From Epiperipatus broadwayi (Eukaryota; Onychophora; Udeonychophora; Euonychophora; Peripatidae): a stretch of 64,000 bases of DNA. Shown here one piece after another: positions 46,640-60,200 of the stretch. The position numbers were made by a program, and so were the translations under genes. The stretch lies in contig JAQFVV010006203.1 in the NCBI GenBank assembly GCA_028023455.1, forward strand, positions 11,444,876 through 11,508,875, in the 5' to 3' direction. The notes under the pieces were generated by a model. That model worked only from the letters and a program-made list of their open reading frames with translations. It did no database searches and was not told the DNA's origin. Position 1 is the first letter of the stretch. Every line of letters begins with the position of its first letter.

Positions 46640-49600
46640 TTAATTATATTTAATTACCATTAGTGTGTGGACTTAATAAATAACATGCTTTTGTTTGTCG
46701 AATTCCACTCAAAGTAAGAAAAACAGGTCAAGCATAAAGGTTATGTAAGGCTAAAAATAACTAGTTTTTTATTTCTTATGCTTCTTATTCTAACTCACTC
46801 TGATACCAGCTTTATGAAATCAATAAACTATAATGGTTTTTTTGAGCTCTCACTCTAATAGAGACACCCTGGAAAAAATCTTTGTGAAATGCCAATAGAA
46901 GTCTGCTGTTAGCCAAAGAAATTGCTAAACTATAAATGAGTAGATATAAAATTCTTAAGACATTTTTGTTTCTCAAATTATTTGTCTCAGCCAAAGTAAT
47001 ATGAACTCCTATACTTTTCAATTGGGAATTATCTCCAAATTACAAGGACCAAATGACATCAAAAAGTGTACCAACTATGACATTTATATATATCTCTTGC
47101 ACAGGTATCACAATAGTATTGGCAATTCATTCAATAATATAAATTTATAATAAACACACATCACCTGGGGAAAAGGTAAGTCCTTGTACAAATATTTTTA
47201 TATAGATTTTCATGTAAAAAAAATATTCTAGCAAAGAAAAAAAAAATCTGTCCTTTAAAGACTTAGTAAAAGGTGACCAAATGCAAATTTATTTTGTTTT
47301 AGTCTTAATTTTTTTAAAAAAATATATTTTCTTTTGCTATGATTTTATATTTCCAAGATAATTTCTTTTATTATTTATTGCGTTTTATTTGATTTTATTT
47401 TGAATAACACATTGCAAGATATTTATGAATATGCATTATGTGAGGGGAAATCAAAATAAATAATTATGCTGCTCACTATAATAATTTAATGGTGATTGAA
47501 GAGCCCAATAATCATGTGACATAAATGCTCTAAATAGAAAAGACACGTGCTTTGCAATTTCAAAAAAATTAATGGTTTGAGTTGTTTTGCACAAATATGC
47601 ACACATTGAGTTGAATACATTTTAAGGCTATGAATATGGAGTAAACAGGCTCTGAAAGTGCTTAGACAATATTAAAATTTATAATTTTATAGTTTTGCAT
47701 TTGAACATATTGTATTAATTAGTAAAGAATACAAAGATCTTGGAATGAATTTGTTGTAATTTATACACTATTTCTTTAAAATGTATTATTATATTAAAAA
47801 TCTTTTCATGAAAGTTATTTAGTTTCACAAGCAATTAATAGTAATTTAAATATAAAGAAATATCCAAGATAAAATTAAAATGAGTTTTATATATGTATAT
47901 AAAGAATATACTTAGGATATGATTAATTACCAAAAAATAATTTTTATTTTATAGTAATATGTGAATGCACATGTGTGGACTATATATTATCAAAATACAT
48001 TTAGATCTTTTGAGATGCATGCTTTTGAGAGTAGATTAGTTAATTTTGAAAAAGTTATATGAGTACCTGTAACTTCTTAGAATCCTACTTACTTAAAGTG
48101 ATAAAGGTAAGGGGGAGGGAGACATTGAATAATGAAAATTACTAATAATAATGGCAATTTCTGATGCACTTCTAGTGCTGTATATAGTAAAGATTGGATG
48201 TTTTTGAATACCTTCAGACTGATTTTGAATGAAATGCAAGTTTAATCTACACATTTGAATTATGCACAAATGTAAATTATAAATCAGTTATTGTTATGCA
48301 TATGTAGAAAATCAGTTTACTATTAGCAACACCCTTTCATATAATCTGAGAAAATGATGATCATTGATTTAACTGTTTTATTTAGATTGTTATAATTTGA
48401 TAACTAAGCCCTATTCCATAAACCATTACTGTGTTAATGATATAGTTATTTGCCATATACAGTTAACTCTATGTTGATATACATGCCTGCATCAAATGAC
48501 TTAAAGTTTATTCTATTTTATACGGCTGGCCTTATGGCTAAAGATGTAGAACTTTCTTGTTCTTGCACAGACATTTTTATATTGGAGATGTATTGTTTAG
48601 TGACTTAGTTGTATCCCTTCTTTATAATCCTATTAGATTTCAGTGTATTACACAGGATGACCATGTCATCAAAATTGATAATGATTTGAGGTAATTATTA
48701 AGATCTTTTAAAAATTATTATCAAGTCACTATGACAATGATAGGGAAATTTGGTATAAAGTTTGCTTCCAAGGTATTGTACTTCAAACTCATAAACCTCC
48801 ATGCACAATCTACTGACATAATAATATGTGCAATGTGCTAATAATATCATTCACTTGATAGTCAACATAATGCTTTTTTACAACCCATTATTGATGGCTT
48901 CAATTATTCCAGCACTTCTACTTATATTTGGAAATATAAGTAAAAGTTCTAAAGAAGATTGTTGGGGCAATCAAAACCATCAATAATGGATTATAAAATA
49001 GCATTATAAAAAGTAATAAAGAACATAAATAATATTAATATTATATGGATTTGGCAATGCAATAAGAAAGGTAAAGTTACAATACTTCATAAAGAAAATA
49101 GCCAACATATAATAAATATTAGGAAAGGGAAATGACTTATAAGGTTGAAAGTATTGTAATTAAAAAAATTAATCATTAAGAAGTTATACAAATGAAGTCT
49201 CAGCTCATTTTAATATTTAGAGGAAAATCAATATCAAATATTGAATCATTAACTAGTGATGATTTTTGCAAATGTTTTTTATGGATAAATAAATTTATTA
49301 TAGTCATTTTTGAATGAATATCATCTCCTATTTATTTTATTAGAGTTTCATTCCATCCATATATCAGAGAACTATGATCTCCTGACTTATGCCAGATATA
49401 ATTTGGCAGCAAAATGGTTGTAGAATGAAATGAAGAAAGGGTAAGAAGAGGTGATTGTTTGACTTAATAATATAGAAAAAGCATCCAATTGAGTTAATGG
49501 GAGTTGCCTTAACACAACCTTAAAATTCATAGCTTCTCTCTACTCATATATTACCAGAACATAATGGCTATATTGAAAACTAATTTACTTAAAGAATAAT

Positions 49601-51345
49601 TTTTGTGTGACTGTTACAATATATATAATACTGCTCAATGCTATACTAGTAATTAGAATCAAAATAAAAATAAACATATAGCAATGAAAATACCAACATA
49701 ATTACAAAATTTTTTTACACCCAAGATTTCCTCTATTAGATAAATAGACATTTTCAAGTGAAAACTACTAACAAAACCATATCTTATTACCCACTATTCA
49801 TTACAAATGCCAATCACTCTTAATACTAGAAGAAATTTTCATAAGATTGATGGCCTCAGATACAAAATGATTAATTAAGACAGTATTTGTTGCCCTTCTT
49901 TTGTTTTATGCATTCAAAAAAGATTTATGCATTATCAAATAATATTTTATGATTATGAATACATAAGATTGAACTGAAATATTCATTTTTAACTTTATTG
50001 TTTATGAATTTTAATTTTTTTCATAAAGACTTACTGTACCCTTACCTATATATATATTAAGATAGCTGGGTGGAGTTTTATAAATTAATCCTTGATGTTT
50101 TTAGTATCAGATATATGCTGTTTAGAATTATTTAATAATGAATTAAAATTATGGCTTCAAGCAATTTTTATATCCCCTCCCTAACATATGGTTATTTTTA
50201 TTAAACTGTTAATAATTTAAAAGATAAATATTGTTTAATTAATATTATCAATACTCTTAAAATCAAAATTATAATGATTTTTATTAATATAATGCGTTTA
50301 ATAATGTAGACCATCATAATCATTATTAAATTGTTGTTTTTTTTTTCTTTTTAATAAATGGCTATCTTTCAAAATTATTGTCTTTTATTTCTATAAAGCG
50401 ATTTTCTTATAAGCAAATAGCTGAAATCTTTGAAACCTAATTATATTTCTTTTTTTAAAAAAAAAAAAATCTAATATAAAATACAGTTAACATTAGTTTG
50501 AATAATGAGCCTATAAACTTTAATTCATTGAAATTCAAAGTACCAAATTATATAATTCTATTTAAAAAAAAATTATTCCATTACTTTTAATCAACAGAAT
50601 TGATGTATTTATTATCTTTTCGATTAAAGAAGAATATTTCTCTACTGCTAGAATTAATGTTATTTATTATTTGCTCTTATTATTAGAAACTTCTACGTAT
50701 TTTAGATGTAATGATATACAAAATTATAGATTGAATCATTGAATATGTCATTTCTTTTTAAATTTTCTCTAATTATATTGATTTTTTAGACAGTATGGTA
50801 TTAGTCATTATTATGGTTTCTTAAAAGTTATTAGATATTATGGATATAATTGTTTGTTAGTTATTAAAAATATAAATTAGATTTTTTTATTGGTTCGAAC
50901 GGTTTTGATTGTAATATTAGCTTCATTATTGAAATAGGTATTTTGGAGTTCAACAATTAATTTTTTTTAGCTTTGATTGTTATTAAAGTTACTGTTAATT
51001 GTATTTTATACTGTAATCTATTTATTACAGGCAAAAGTTTATGAAATATAATTAGGCCTGAAAGTACCAGCCAATTTTCATTAGAAAGCTGCTTTAATAA
51101 ATTTCTGTTATAGGAATAAAAGACTAAATAATTTTGAAAGTTATGTGTTAATTTAAAAAAAGTAAAAACAATTTAATAATGATTATACTGGTTTAGATTA
51201 CATTCATAAGTTTATTAATAGATATTTAATGATAATAATTATAATTTTAATGTTGTAAATGTTGAAAGTATTAATAGAAAAAAGAATGTATTTCTTTATC
51301 TTTTAAACAGTCAATTTATAAATTGATTAATAAAAAGCTATTTTA
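46640..51345. other. No gene seen
   Basis: AT-rich. Short frames only. A possible degenerate tRNA-like SINE start (TGGCCTTATGGCTAAAGATG) lies near 48530. Nothing else could be supported. Confidence 0.5.
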
Positions 51346-52285
51346 ACTCAATGTAAACATGTTCACCATGTCTATTAAGAAAAGCATATATTTTATCCAC
51401 AACTAATATGCTTAGCATGCTTTCAACTATAATTAGACATATTCATAGCAATATAAAATTATAGCAAGTTATGCCTGGGTGGTATTTAAATACTCTCCCA
51501 AATATGTAAATGATTTAATTTACATACACTTCATTGACAAAGAAATAGTCTCATTCTTGTTAACAGCATGCTTTATTGCTATATGCCATGCTTTATTTGT
51601 GTTTTTTGTTGTTTCTCTTGGAACACATTATACTAGCCCTAAGTGGTTTAATTTGGTCAAAATATTTTACACCAAAATCAGAAATATACCTGCACAATCA
51701 GATGCGAAACCATGAATATCACTACCATGTATATATATATATAAGGAATATATCAAAGCTTGAGTAAAATTTGCTCTGACATATATAGAATCAGCTTTTG
51801 AACTCTGCCTTTTTAAAATTATTTGATATTAAAGACAGGCTATTCCCAGGCCCTCAAATTGTTTACAAGATTGAATGCAACAACTTCCTTTGCAAGGCAG
51901 TTTATTTTGGTAAATCACATGCAAACCTTGTATCTAGGGTTGCCCAGCACAGATATCTTTATAACCAAGCACAAATCAATATAGAGTTGAAGTCTATATT
52001 ATGTGAACATGAAATTAAATATTGCATGTCTTTGAGCAACTAGGGAGTACTATAGTGTGTTCCAAGAAAAACAATAGAAAATACAAAGCTTTGGCAAGGA
52101 AGTGAATTGTATAAATTAAATTATAAGAGTATTTAAATACCATCCAGGTATAACAGATGTCACTTCCTATAATTTTATATTGCTATGAATGACCATGCAA
52201 TAGCTGAAAGCATGCTAAGCATATTAGTTGGGGATAAAATATAAACTATTCTTAATAGACATGGTGAACATGTGTGTACTGAGTT
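51346..52285 (+). mobile_element. Second Penelope-like unit bounded by inverted repeats
   Basis: Left arm 51346-51497 and right arm 52127-52285 are inverted copies; shared landmarks are CATGTTCACCATGTCTATTA, GCTTAGCATGCTTTCA and GGTATTTAAATACTC. The arms also share the GCTTAGCATGCTTTCAA string with the first unit at 7445-8793. The 630-bp interior encodes a GIY-YIG domain but no reverse-transcriptase core. Confidence 0.7.
51798..52043 (+). pseudogene. GIY-YIG endonuclease domain of a Penelope-like element, fragment
   Basis: An 81-codon frame reads PGPQIVYKIECNNFLCKAVY then FGKSHANLVSRVAQHRYLYN. This aligns position by position with the first unit's IYKIKC...CKATFYGESRANL..RLGQHK, so VYK and YFG stand for the GIY and YIG elements, with the Arg-rich helix and QH retained. 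The frame ends CMSLSN. A separate frame at 51479-51715 precedes it without recognisable content. RT missing. Confidence 0.7.
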
Positions 52286-54180
52286 GCAATTGGTGAAAGA
52301 AAAGAAATTAAATAAGCATTGAATTAAAAAGCCATTTGTTGAGAGAGGTAAGAATTACTTAAAAAAGGGTCATAATTTGAATTCATTATTAAATAATTCT
52401 AGATAGTGTGTAAATAGCATGAATAGTTTATAAAATACTATGCAATTGTGTTAAAATATATATAGGTAAGAGTACATTAAATCTTCATAAGAATTTTAAA
52501 AAAATTAATAGAAGAGTTAAAAATATATACCTTGGTTTGGTCACATACAATTATGAACTTAATACTTGCCATAAAATATCTTTTCATGTTATACAGTTTA
52601 CCATTTTTTGAAAGCAATGAAATAAAAACATGGGGTCAAAGTGGCTCATTTGACAGATGATTTTTGAGTCTGAGGTAAGCTTTTTAATTTTAAGGGTAAT
52701 GTGAAATTTGTATTGAATTGTGGTTAGTTTCACCCATGTATTTATGAAAGTCTTATTAGCAGTTTTCACTTGAGAATGTTTATTTGTCTAATAGGTGAAA
52801 TGATGATTGAAAAAAAAAATGTAAAAAATATAAATTTTACAGGTACCTTTATTGCTATATATTTATTTATATTTTAGATATCATGATAATGCCAAATCTC
52901 ATCTATACCATAAATCATCAATATGTTGCCAAGATAACTTCATATCACATTTCACTCTAGAAATCCGCTTTTACTTATAAAGATTTTGACAACAGATTGA
53001 AGATTCATAGCCTGATAAGCTGGGATTGTTATCACATGATTTACATTTATGAACTGTCTTGTTTTGTGCAAAACAATATTTATTATCTAAATAATAATAA
53101 ATATTAGTGAAGTTTGAAATTCTAGAAATAATTGTTTATTTATCTATTTTCAAAACAAGTTGTATTTGCCTCTTTAATGAAGTTTAGTTAAATTTTGAGG
53201 AAATATAACAATCTTAATGTGTTACTGTTTAAGTGTCAACTTTCTTATATATATTAAGCACTTAGACCATAATGAAAGATGGAATCCATCTTTTATTTAT
53301 ATAGACAATCTTAACAACAGATTGAGGATTTGTAGTATAGATAATCTTGGGTTATCATATTATTTATATATGTAAAATTGTAGAAAAGAGTTTATTTCAA
53401 TTAGAAAGAGAGCCTTTGATTCCCTTTTGTGTCTTTAAAAAATCAAATTGGACAAAATACTAATGTTCATTTGATTCATTCTCATGGTGTTGCAGCTGAT
53501 ATCAATACAAATATATTTAAAATATGCTCATCACATTAAATAGAAAGTTTTCATTGCTAAACTTTTTTTACTTTGCATTGCCAAGCACTTAATATATCTA
53601 TTATAATAAATCTAAAATTGTAAATAGTTTGCAAAAATTAAATTGTTGTTAATTGTAGTCCATTATTGAAAAATAAAACATTTTCATGTAACATAAAATT
53701 GTTTTATTTTAATAGATTTTACAAAGTAATTTCAAAATAAAAGTTTGTGTTTTTATTTTTACAATAATAAAATATTTGATTTATTGAACATTTGTACATG
53801 TCTTTGAAAAATGAATTTTTTTCCAATTGAAGCCAAATTCTGAAGAAGGTGACAATCACACCCTGAACTATACAGTCTCATCTGGAATACTTATGCTCTC
53901 TCAGCAATAAAACATCAGTGAGTGAGAATCTCATTCTAGCTTTTTGGGGAAACATTGGCTGTGTTTATTGTCATTAATAATAAAAAAAATGTCATTTTAT
54001 TATTTTTTTCTTTTGTTGCTAATCTAGTTCATTGTTTTATTGTACCATGTATTGATTAAGCAATGCATTTTCTTTGCTAAAAAATACTAATAAACAACAA
54101 AATACATCATTTACAATGGATTTGATCCTTTACTAACGTATTTCATAAAACCTAATGTACAATGGCCCTCATTTTTTGTT
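52286..54180. other. No gene seen; one faint repeated segment
   Basis: Two related stretches, 52980-53050 (GACAACAGATTGAAGATTCA) and 53308-53370 (AACAACAGATTGAGGATTTG), suggest a decayed dispersed repeat. Otherwise AT-rich with no support for a gene. Confidence 0.5.
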
Positions 54181-54184
54181 CTTT

Positions 54185-54258
54185 TGAAAGACAAATAAGA
54201 ACATTTAAAATATTTAAAGAACAAATAAGAAAGTTTAAAATATTTGAAGAACAAATAA
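54185..54258. repeat. About 30-bp tandem repeat, 2.5 copies
   Basis: GAACAAATAAGAAAGTTTAA-type units repeat between 54185 and 54258; an overlapping minus-strand frame (SYLFFKYF repeated) is a by-product of the repeat. Confidence 0.85.
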
Positions 54259-54374
54259 GAAAATTGCAAAAAAAAAAAAAAGAAATATATATAATTTACA
54301 ATTAAAATCAAGATTTACAAATATATAATTTATAATGAATTTATACTAGAATGATGCACTTTTACAAAAATGCA

Positions 54375-54384
54375 CCCCCCCCCC
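54375..54384. repeat. Poly-C run, 10 nt
   Basis: Ten C followed by nine A. Confidence 0.9.
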
Positions 54385-54961
54385 AAAAAAAAAGTTCTAT
54401 TTATCAATGAATTTTCCCGGTATGGGTTCAGTAGCGTCACCCAGTCAATAAAAACAAAAAGAAACTAAAAGGAAAATAGAATGTGTACACTAGCTGGCTA
54501 TACTGCAATCAAGAATATAGGTATTATTTTGATGTAAGTATTTAAGAAGTATCCAAAAAGCATTAGTGATTTTTTTATTTTAAACTGAAAAAAAAAACCA
54601 TCATATGACACAGCATAAGTAGTAAGCCTTTTCAAGAGCAAATTCTATTCCAATGCAGTCATCTATGATTATTAAAACATTCAATAAATAATGGCAGTGG
54701 CATATAATAAGGAATTTGCTTTATATCTTATAAATAAATATATACTTTGATGAAAAGAAAAGAGTTTTATAAACATATTTTTATAAGCACTTTTTTAAAT
54801 GTAAAAGTTAATTTGAATAGCACATTTCGGGATATGTTAAACTTCATTTTTCACAATAAAATTATAATTTGGAAAAATTAATTTTAATAGAGCAGTGATT
54901 GTTTTAACAAATAATATGTATTTTAATAATGAATAATATTTCTGTAGTGCAATTTTCACAG

Positions 54962-56551
54962 AGGCAAAACTCTCCATACAGTAGCATCACTTAGTGCAAG
55001 CCAGAATAATCAATGGATGCAGGAAGATCTGTGCATAAAATTCCTATCTAGTGCCTACTCATATAATATCTCCAGACTAGTTTCTAGCTTGTGGCTTTCA
55101 TCAATGAGGAGCCTTGGATCTGAGAGCACTGCACCTAGATCTTAGGATCTAATGCAACCCTCCAGCAGTCACCTTTTAGTTCTTTTAGCTAACTGTAAAG
55201 TTTTGAATCCAAAATGAAAATACATACATGTTTTCAAGATAAACATAAAGAATGACAATCATGTGATGTTTGACGGTTGTCTAAATATCTAATAAATAAA
55301 TATTTAGCTATTCTTAGCTGGAAAGTAAAGATTTCCAATAATTTTGATTGGTCATAAGAATGTCAGTATACATCATAAAACTGACATTATATAATTATTA
55401 TATGATGTAGTCATTCACTGCTAGTAAGAAAAAACTATTCTGCGAAGAGTATTGAGCTATAGATGTAAACTATTAATTGATTGGATAATTAAAAGAAAAA
55501 TGCTACACATATAGTATTTTGCAAACACACACAAAAAATAACAATAATTAAATCACAAGATATGCCTCCCACATAAAGAATGTTTAAAGAAAAAATATTT
55601 TGAACAGTACTATTTACAGTATTATTCTTTGTGAAATAAAAATTATCTGAATATTATTTACATAAACTTTAATTTTTAAATACATACATTTATGCTGATT
55701 ATTGTTAATATATGTCACAGTTTTTATTATGAAAAACAAAATTACTTTGTAATTTATAATATTTTAAAAAGTTAAATCTGACATATTTTCTTCAGTAAAA
55801 GTTCATATTTTCTTAAATGTCATTTCCTTATTCGTAATTTATTTGAATGAAAATGATTTATGTAAGTTTTAAGTTACATACGTGTTTTAGGAATATAATC
55901 CTTTCATAATTTGAAGCTTAATATATGCAATTCTAATCTTTTCTAATTAATTTAATTTATTATGTAAATCATGCACATAATCTTTTCATTTTTCATTACT
56001 TAGTTCTATTATTATACTGAGGGAGAGGGAGGATATCAGGGATAATTGTAAATTTGTATTTTATATTGGGGGAGAAGGGATATCAGGTTTAATTGTAAAT
56101 TTGTATTTTGTGCTGGGGAGGGGGTATCAGATATAATTGTAAATTTGTATTTTATTAAACTATCAATAAACCCAATTTTGCACAAGTTATCAGAAACAAA
56201 AAATAGAACTGAAAAATAAATGCTAAAAAGATTAACATTCAGTGGATTGGCATATAAACATCGCATGATCACCATTTTTGAAAAATATTATTGTGTTTTG
56301 AATTTAAGATTCATAGTTTTGTAGTTCAGTAGAGATAAAAGATGGCTGCTGGAGGGTTGCATTAGATCCTAATATCTAGGTGCAGTGTTCTCAGATCCAA
56401 GGTTCCTCACTGACAAAGGCCACAAACCAGAAACTAGTCTGGGGAATTGGATGAGTAGGCACTAGATGGAAATTTTATGTACAAGCCTTCTAGCATGCAT
56501 TGATTATTCTGGCTTGCACTGAGTGGCACTACTGTATGGAGAGTTTTGCCT
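54962..56551. mobile_element. Foldback element with about 216-bp terminal inverted repeats
   Basis: Arms 54962-55177 and 56334-56551 are inverted copies of high identity; both start AGGCAAAACTCTCCATACAG from the outside and end near CCCTCCAGCAG inside. The interior is about 1.16 kb with no transposase frame and includes a 47-bp minisatellite. A target duplication is not evident, so two independent opposite-facing SINE-like insertions remain possible. A compact relative is at 20671-20913. Confidence 0.75.
56017..56155. repeat. 47-bp minisatellite, three copies
   Basis: Each unit has a G-rich start (GGGAGAGGGAGG, GGGGGAGAAGGG, GGGGAGGGGG), then ATATCAG and ATAATTGTAAATTTGTATTT. Confidence 0.9.
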
Positions 56552-56559
56552 GGTTTGGC

Positions 56560-57010
56560 ATATGATATTAATTGTAGAATTAAACTTGGATGTAGTACTT
56601 TCAGCAAAAATAAAGGAAGATTTTTTAATAGATATATAAAAGAATAAAAAAAATTCAGACTAAAGAACAAAGTATGGAGAGATACATATTGGATATAATA
56701 AGGTGCAGTTGAAATTTGAAATATATGAGATAAAACAGATATTTATTGATACCATTGATTAAATTAAGAAACAAATGAATTTGGACTGAATGTATTGCTA
56801 GAAATAATGTTGGCAGTCAGACATTTGCAATCTTAAACTGAATCTGAAAATTTAAAAGACTTAAAAAAGACCACAAGTGAGATGGATGGATGACATAAGA
56901 AAGTTTTTGAAATGATGTGGAAAAGAGAAACTATGAATTAAAAAACTGGAATAAACTTGAAATTGAAGAGATCTTTAGTCTGCACAGATTAATAATAATT
57001 GAAAATGACA
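56560..57010 (+). mobile_element. RTE-type LINE C-terminal remnant
   Basis: Begins with IN-IKLG-STFSKNK-like reading (ATTAAACTTGGATGTAGTAC at 56578), the same alignment position as EINYRIKIGQSVFGKNN at 26.4 kb. Further on GAGATGGATGGATGACATAA and GGAAAAGAGAAACTATGAAT match the tails at 12.1 and 26.8 kb. No frame survives. It directly abuts the foldback element. Confidence 0.55.
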
Positions 57011-57019
57011 ATGAAACCA

Positions 57020-59435
57020 AATGTAATGACAATAATATTAAAGGTAAAAATAATAAAGGCTAGTACTGATTTAGATAGTTATCTACATTTTGATTTTCTC
57101 TTTACTGACCCTTTAAATTCTGCTTTGACATCATGATAGAATACTGGAATGACTAACCAATCATTAGAAGATTTCTTTGGAAAAATAGTGATTTATCGTA
57201 GTAATACTACTATGACTTAATTTATAAATTCAAAGTATGCTCTAAAATCTCTTAGTATTAGTTTTCATTGACAGTTTTTTTTTTTTTTGATGAACTTTTA
57301 TTTCTCTTTTCAATTTTTTATTAGGTTTTGAGAAAAGGGAAAAGAAGTATGAAGTAATGGGTGAGAGATTGAGAGAAACAAAAAATATGATGAGTTTTCT
57401 TCCCACATAATATTGACTTACAAAATGTAGATAAATTTCAAACATTTTTCTTATTTTTAATTGAAAAAAAATCATTTTGGAAATTTGATTATTCTTTTGT
57501 CTTTAGAAAATTTTAAATTTCTTTTTTTAAAAAAAAAATTTAGAGAGGGGTAGAGAACTATGGTCTGAATTTGTGATTTATTCTAGTAATACTATTATTA
57601 TGGTTAATTTATAAATTCAAATCATACCTAAAATCTAGATTAATAAAGAATTAAAAAAAAGTAAAAGATAATTACAAGAAATATTTTTTTCTTTAAGTTG
57701 TTAGAAATTAATTTAAAAATAAACTTTGTGTTCTGCATTGATTATATTGTTTATTTAAAATGTTTTTATTTGAAAAGCAACCGGAAAAATGTCGTATTAT
57801 TATTTTTTAGTTTTTAATTAAAAAACAAAGTAAAAATCCTTATGTTCTTCATTTAGAGATGACATTGGCTTATCTATGATGGAGAAAGAAGGGAGTTTTA
57901 AGTGATTTTACATGGTCCATTCACCTCGGTTCAAAATGAAAGCACTGGACTTTGATTTTTTTGTGTGAAGTCAAAAAGTAAACAACTATTGGTAGGTGGT
58001 GGAAATCCAAATCAATAAGAAAGATATTTCTATTTCAAGCTTTTTTTTTCGATTTGTTGTTGTTCTTTCAAAACCAGCCAGTTTATTTTTATTTGAATTG
58101 TCTGATTTAATTTGTATTTGTATTGGATGTAACTGACAATTATTGTTTTCATTAAAGTCAGCAATGCATTTTACCCTCCATTCCCTCTCTCCCTTCACTT
58201 TTTAAAAACCAATGAGAAAGAAAAAATGCAAAAAAATTAAAGATGAAATAATAAAAAATTCCTAAACAAATCTATCAATTACAAATCAATAGAGGTCTGA
58301 AATTCTACATCAGCCAATTTTGTAAGTCGATGATTTGAGAAATACAAAGAAACCTTAAAAATATATAATTGACCTGTTTTACCCCTCTCTCCCATTTCTC
58401 TCCCCTCTTCTCTTTTTTAAGCAAAGAATAAATTGAAAAGACAAATACTATTAAAAGTTGGTAAAAGGGCCTGTCAATGAAAAGTAAAAAGAGGTTTTAG
58501 ATTTCATAGATTACAATTAAATCAATCACTTTTCCAAAAAAATCTTCAATTGATCAAGTAGTTATTACAATATTTTTTTATAATATCAAAACAGTGTTTC
58601 AAAAGCAAATTAAGAAAAAAATGAAAATGTAGATAGCAGATTAGATCAATACCAGCTCAATGTCCATAGAAATATGTTATATCTCATACCAAAGTGAAGG
58701 CAATATTATATTACAATTGTATTTTTGTATCTACATTCTCTAATCAAATGAAATTGGCATGAAACTTCTATCAGCTAGTTAAGTATAACAAAACAGTCAT
58801 ATATTAACCACTATTATTAATACATTGGCTATGGGATTATCTATATGAAAGAAAAATCCTAGGCCTGCTATTTAAACAAATATTTCTATTCAACCAATCT
58901 AGATTCAAGCGTAGATTATTAAATGATTTTATTTATTTATTTATGTTTAAATAAATTATTAATGTAATGAATAAAAATAGAGGACATGTTAGAGTCAATA
59001 AAATGAAAATAATGAATTGGTCATAGGATAATGATAAAAGAATTAAATAAAACATGAACACTTTAGGACAGTATTTACAATAAAAAAATTAAGAATAACA
59101 AAAAAAAACAATACATTATTAGCAAGACATATAAAAAGGAGCAATTCCAACTATGTAGAAAAGTTCACTAATTGTAGAGATACTTATAAAAAAACCAGAA
59201 ATTATGAAAAGAGATGTTAATATAATAATTTGATAAGTTTGAGAAAAGAAAAGTTCTGCTGAAGAGAAAGTATGTTGTTCATCATAAAGCCATAAGCAAA
59301 AGATAGTTAAATTACTTTTATTAAATATGTCTTAAATATTTTTATTTTCTAGTTAGTGAAGATTTGAGTGCTTTTCCATCCATTCTTCTAGCTAAGAATA
59401 TTTATATATTACTCAATTTATCATCTTCATTGTCA
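57020..59435. other. No gene seen
   Basis: AT-rich with poly-A/T and pyrimidine-rich stretches (around 58175-58200 and 58380-58420). No recognisable coding or RNA gene. Confidence 0.5.
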
Positions 59436-59439
59436 TCAT

Positions 59440-60200
59440 CTACCTGATCTGCTGATTAAATTGTTGAATGGAACTGCTTTCAGACTCTTCTCTGCCTTCC
59501 TATATGCCTTCAATATTGTCAATCCCATCAATTTCATAATATTATTCATCCATTACAGATATAATTATCCGCTTCCTCTTAATCCATTCACCATTCCAAA
59601 CACAATACCCTGTTCAAGAGTGGTAATCTGCTTTATCACATGCACAAAATATTGTAATTTTTGTCACTTTACCATCTCCAATAATTGGTTTTTATAGTTA
59701 ATTACTCCAAAACCCATTAATTAGATTTCCTAACTGCTTGAGATATAGCAAGCACTCTTCAATTCAAAAGCATCAACTTTTGTTATCTTCTTCAATGTCC
59801 ATGGCTCAAATTTATATACTGCAATGGACCATATAGACCATTTATTTATGCTTCTGTTTTCCATACAGACATTAATTTTGTAAATATTCATGATGTAAAC
59901 AGTAATCATACATGACATTCTTCATCTTGATTTATTCTGAAATTTCAAATAGGTCAACTCTGAAACCTGTTTCAGCTGATCTCCATTGACTCTTATCTCT
60001 ACTGATCCTCCATTTATTCACATTACACTTGTTTTCTCTGTGTTTAGCCTTAGACTATAATCTGTTCTTGTCCTTACCATACAATTACCAATTCCTGTAG
60101 TTGTTTGTTGTTGCAATTTAACCTATATCAATTGCATATCACAAATTACATATTTGTTTTCCTCCAATAAAAACGCTATCCTGAAAATCATCTCTAGCAG
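59440..60200 (-). mobile_element. RTE/BovB-like LINE remnant (RT thumb to C-terminus)
   Basis: Read on the minus strand: SLRLNTEKTSVM near 60050-60015, IRVNGDQLKQVSEFTYL just after, then the 59918-59730 frame with WSIAVYKFEPWTLKKITKVD (matching the conserved YGxETWTLxK segment), and further KLQYFVHV and a closing YRKAEKSL. This is the order of motifs in the RT tail of RTE/BovB-type LINEs. Several stops and shifts. A different subfamily from the 26-kb and 57-kb copies, to judge from wording. Confidence 0.7.

Noticed and set aside
50580-51060. Possible nuclear copy of mitochondrial DNA
   Set aside because: AT-rich and vaguely mitochondrial in feel, but no recognisable mitochondrial protein or tRNA could be read.
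54111-54311. Minus-strand frame with repeated SYLFFKYF
   Set aside because: Produced by the 30-bp tandem repeat, not a protein.
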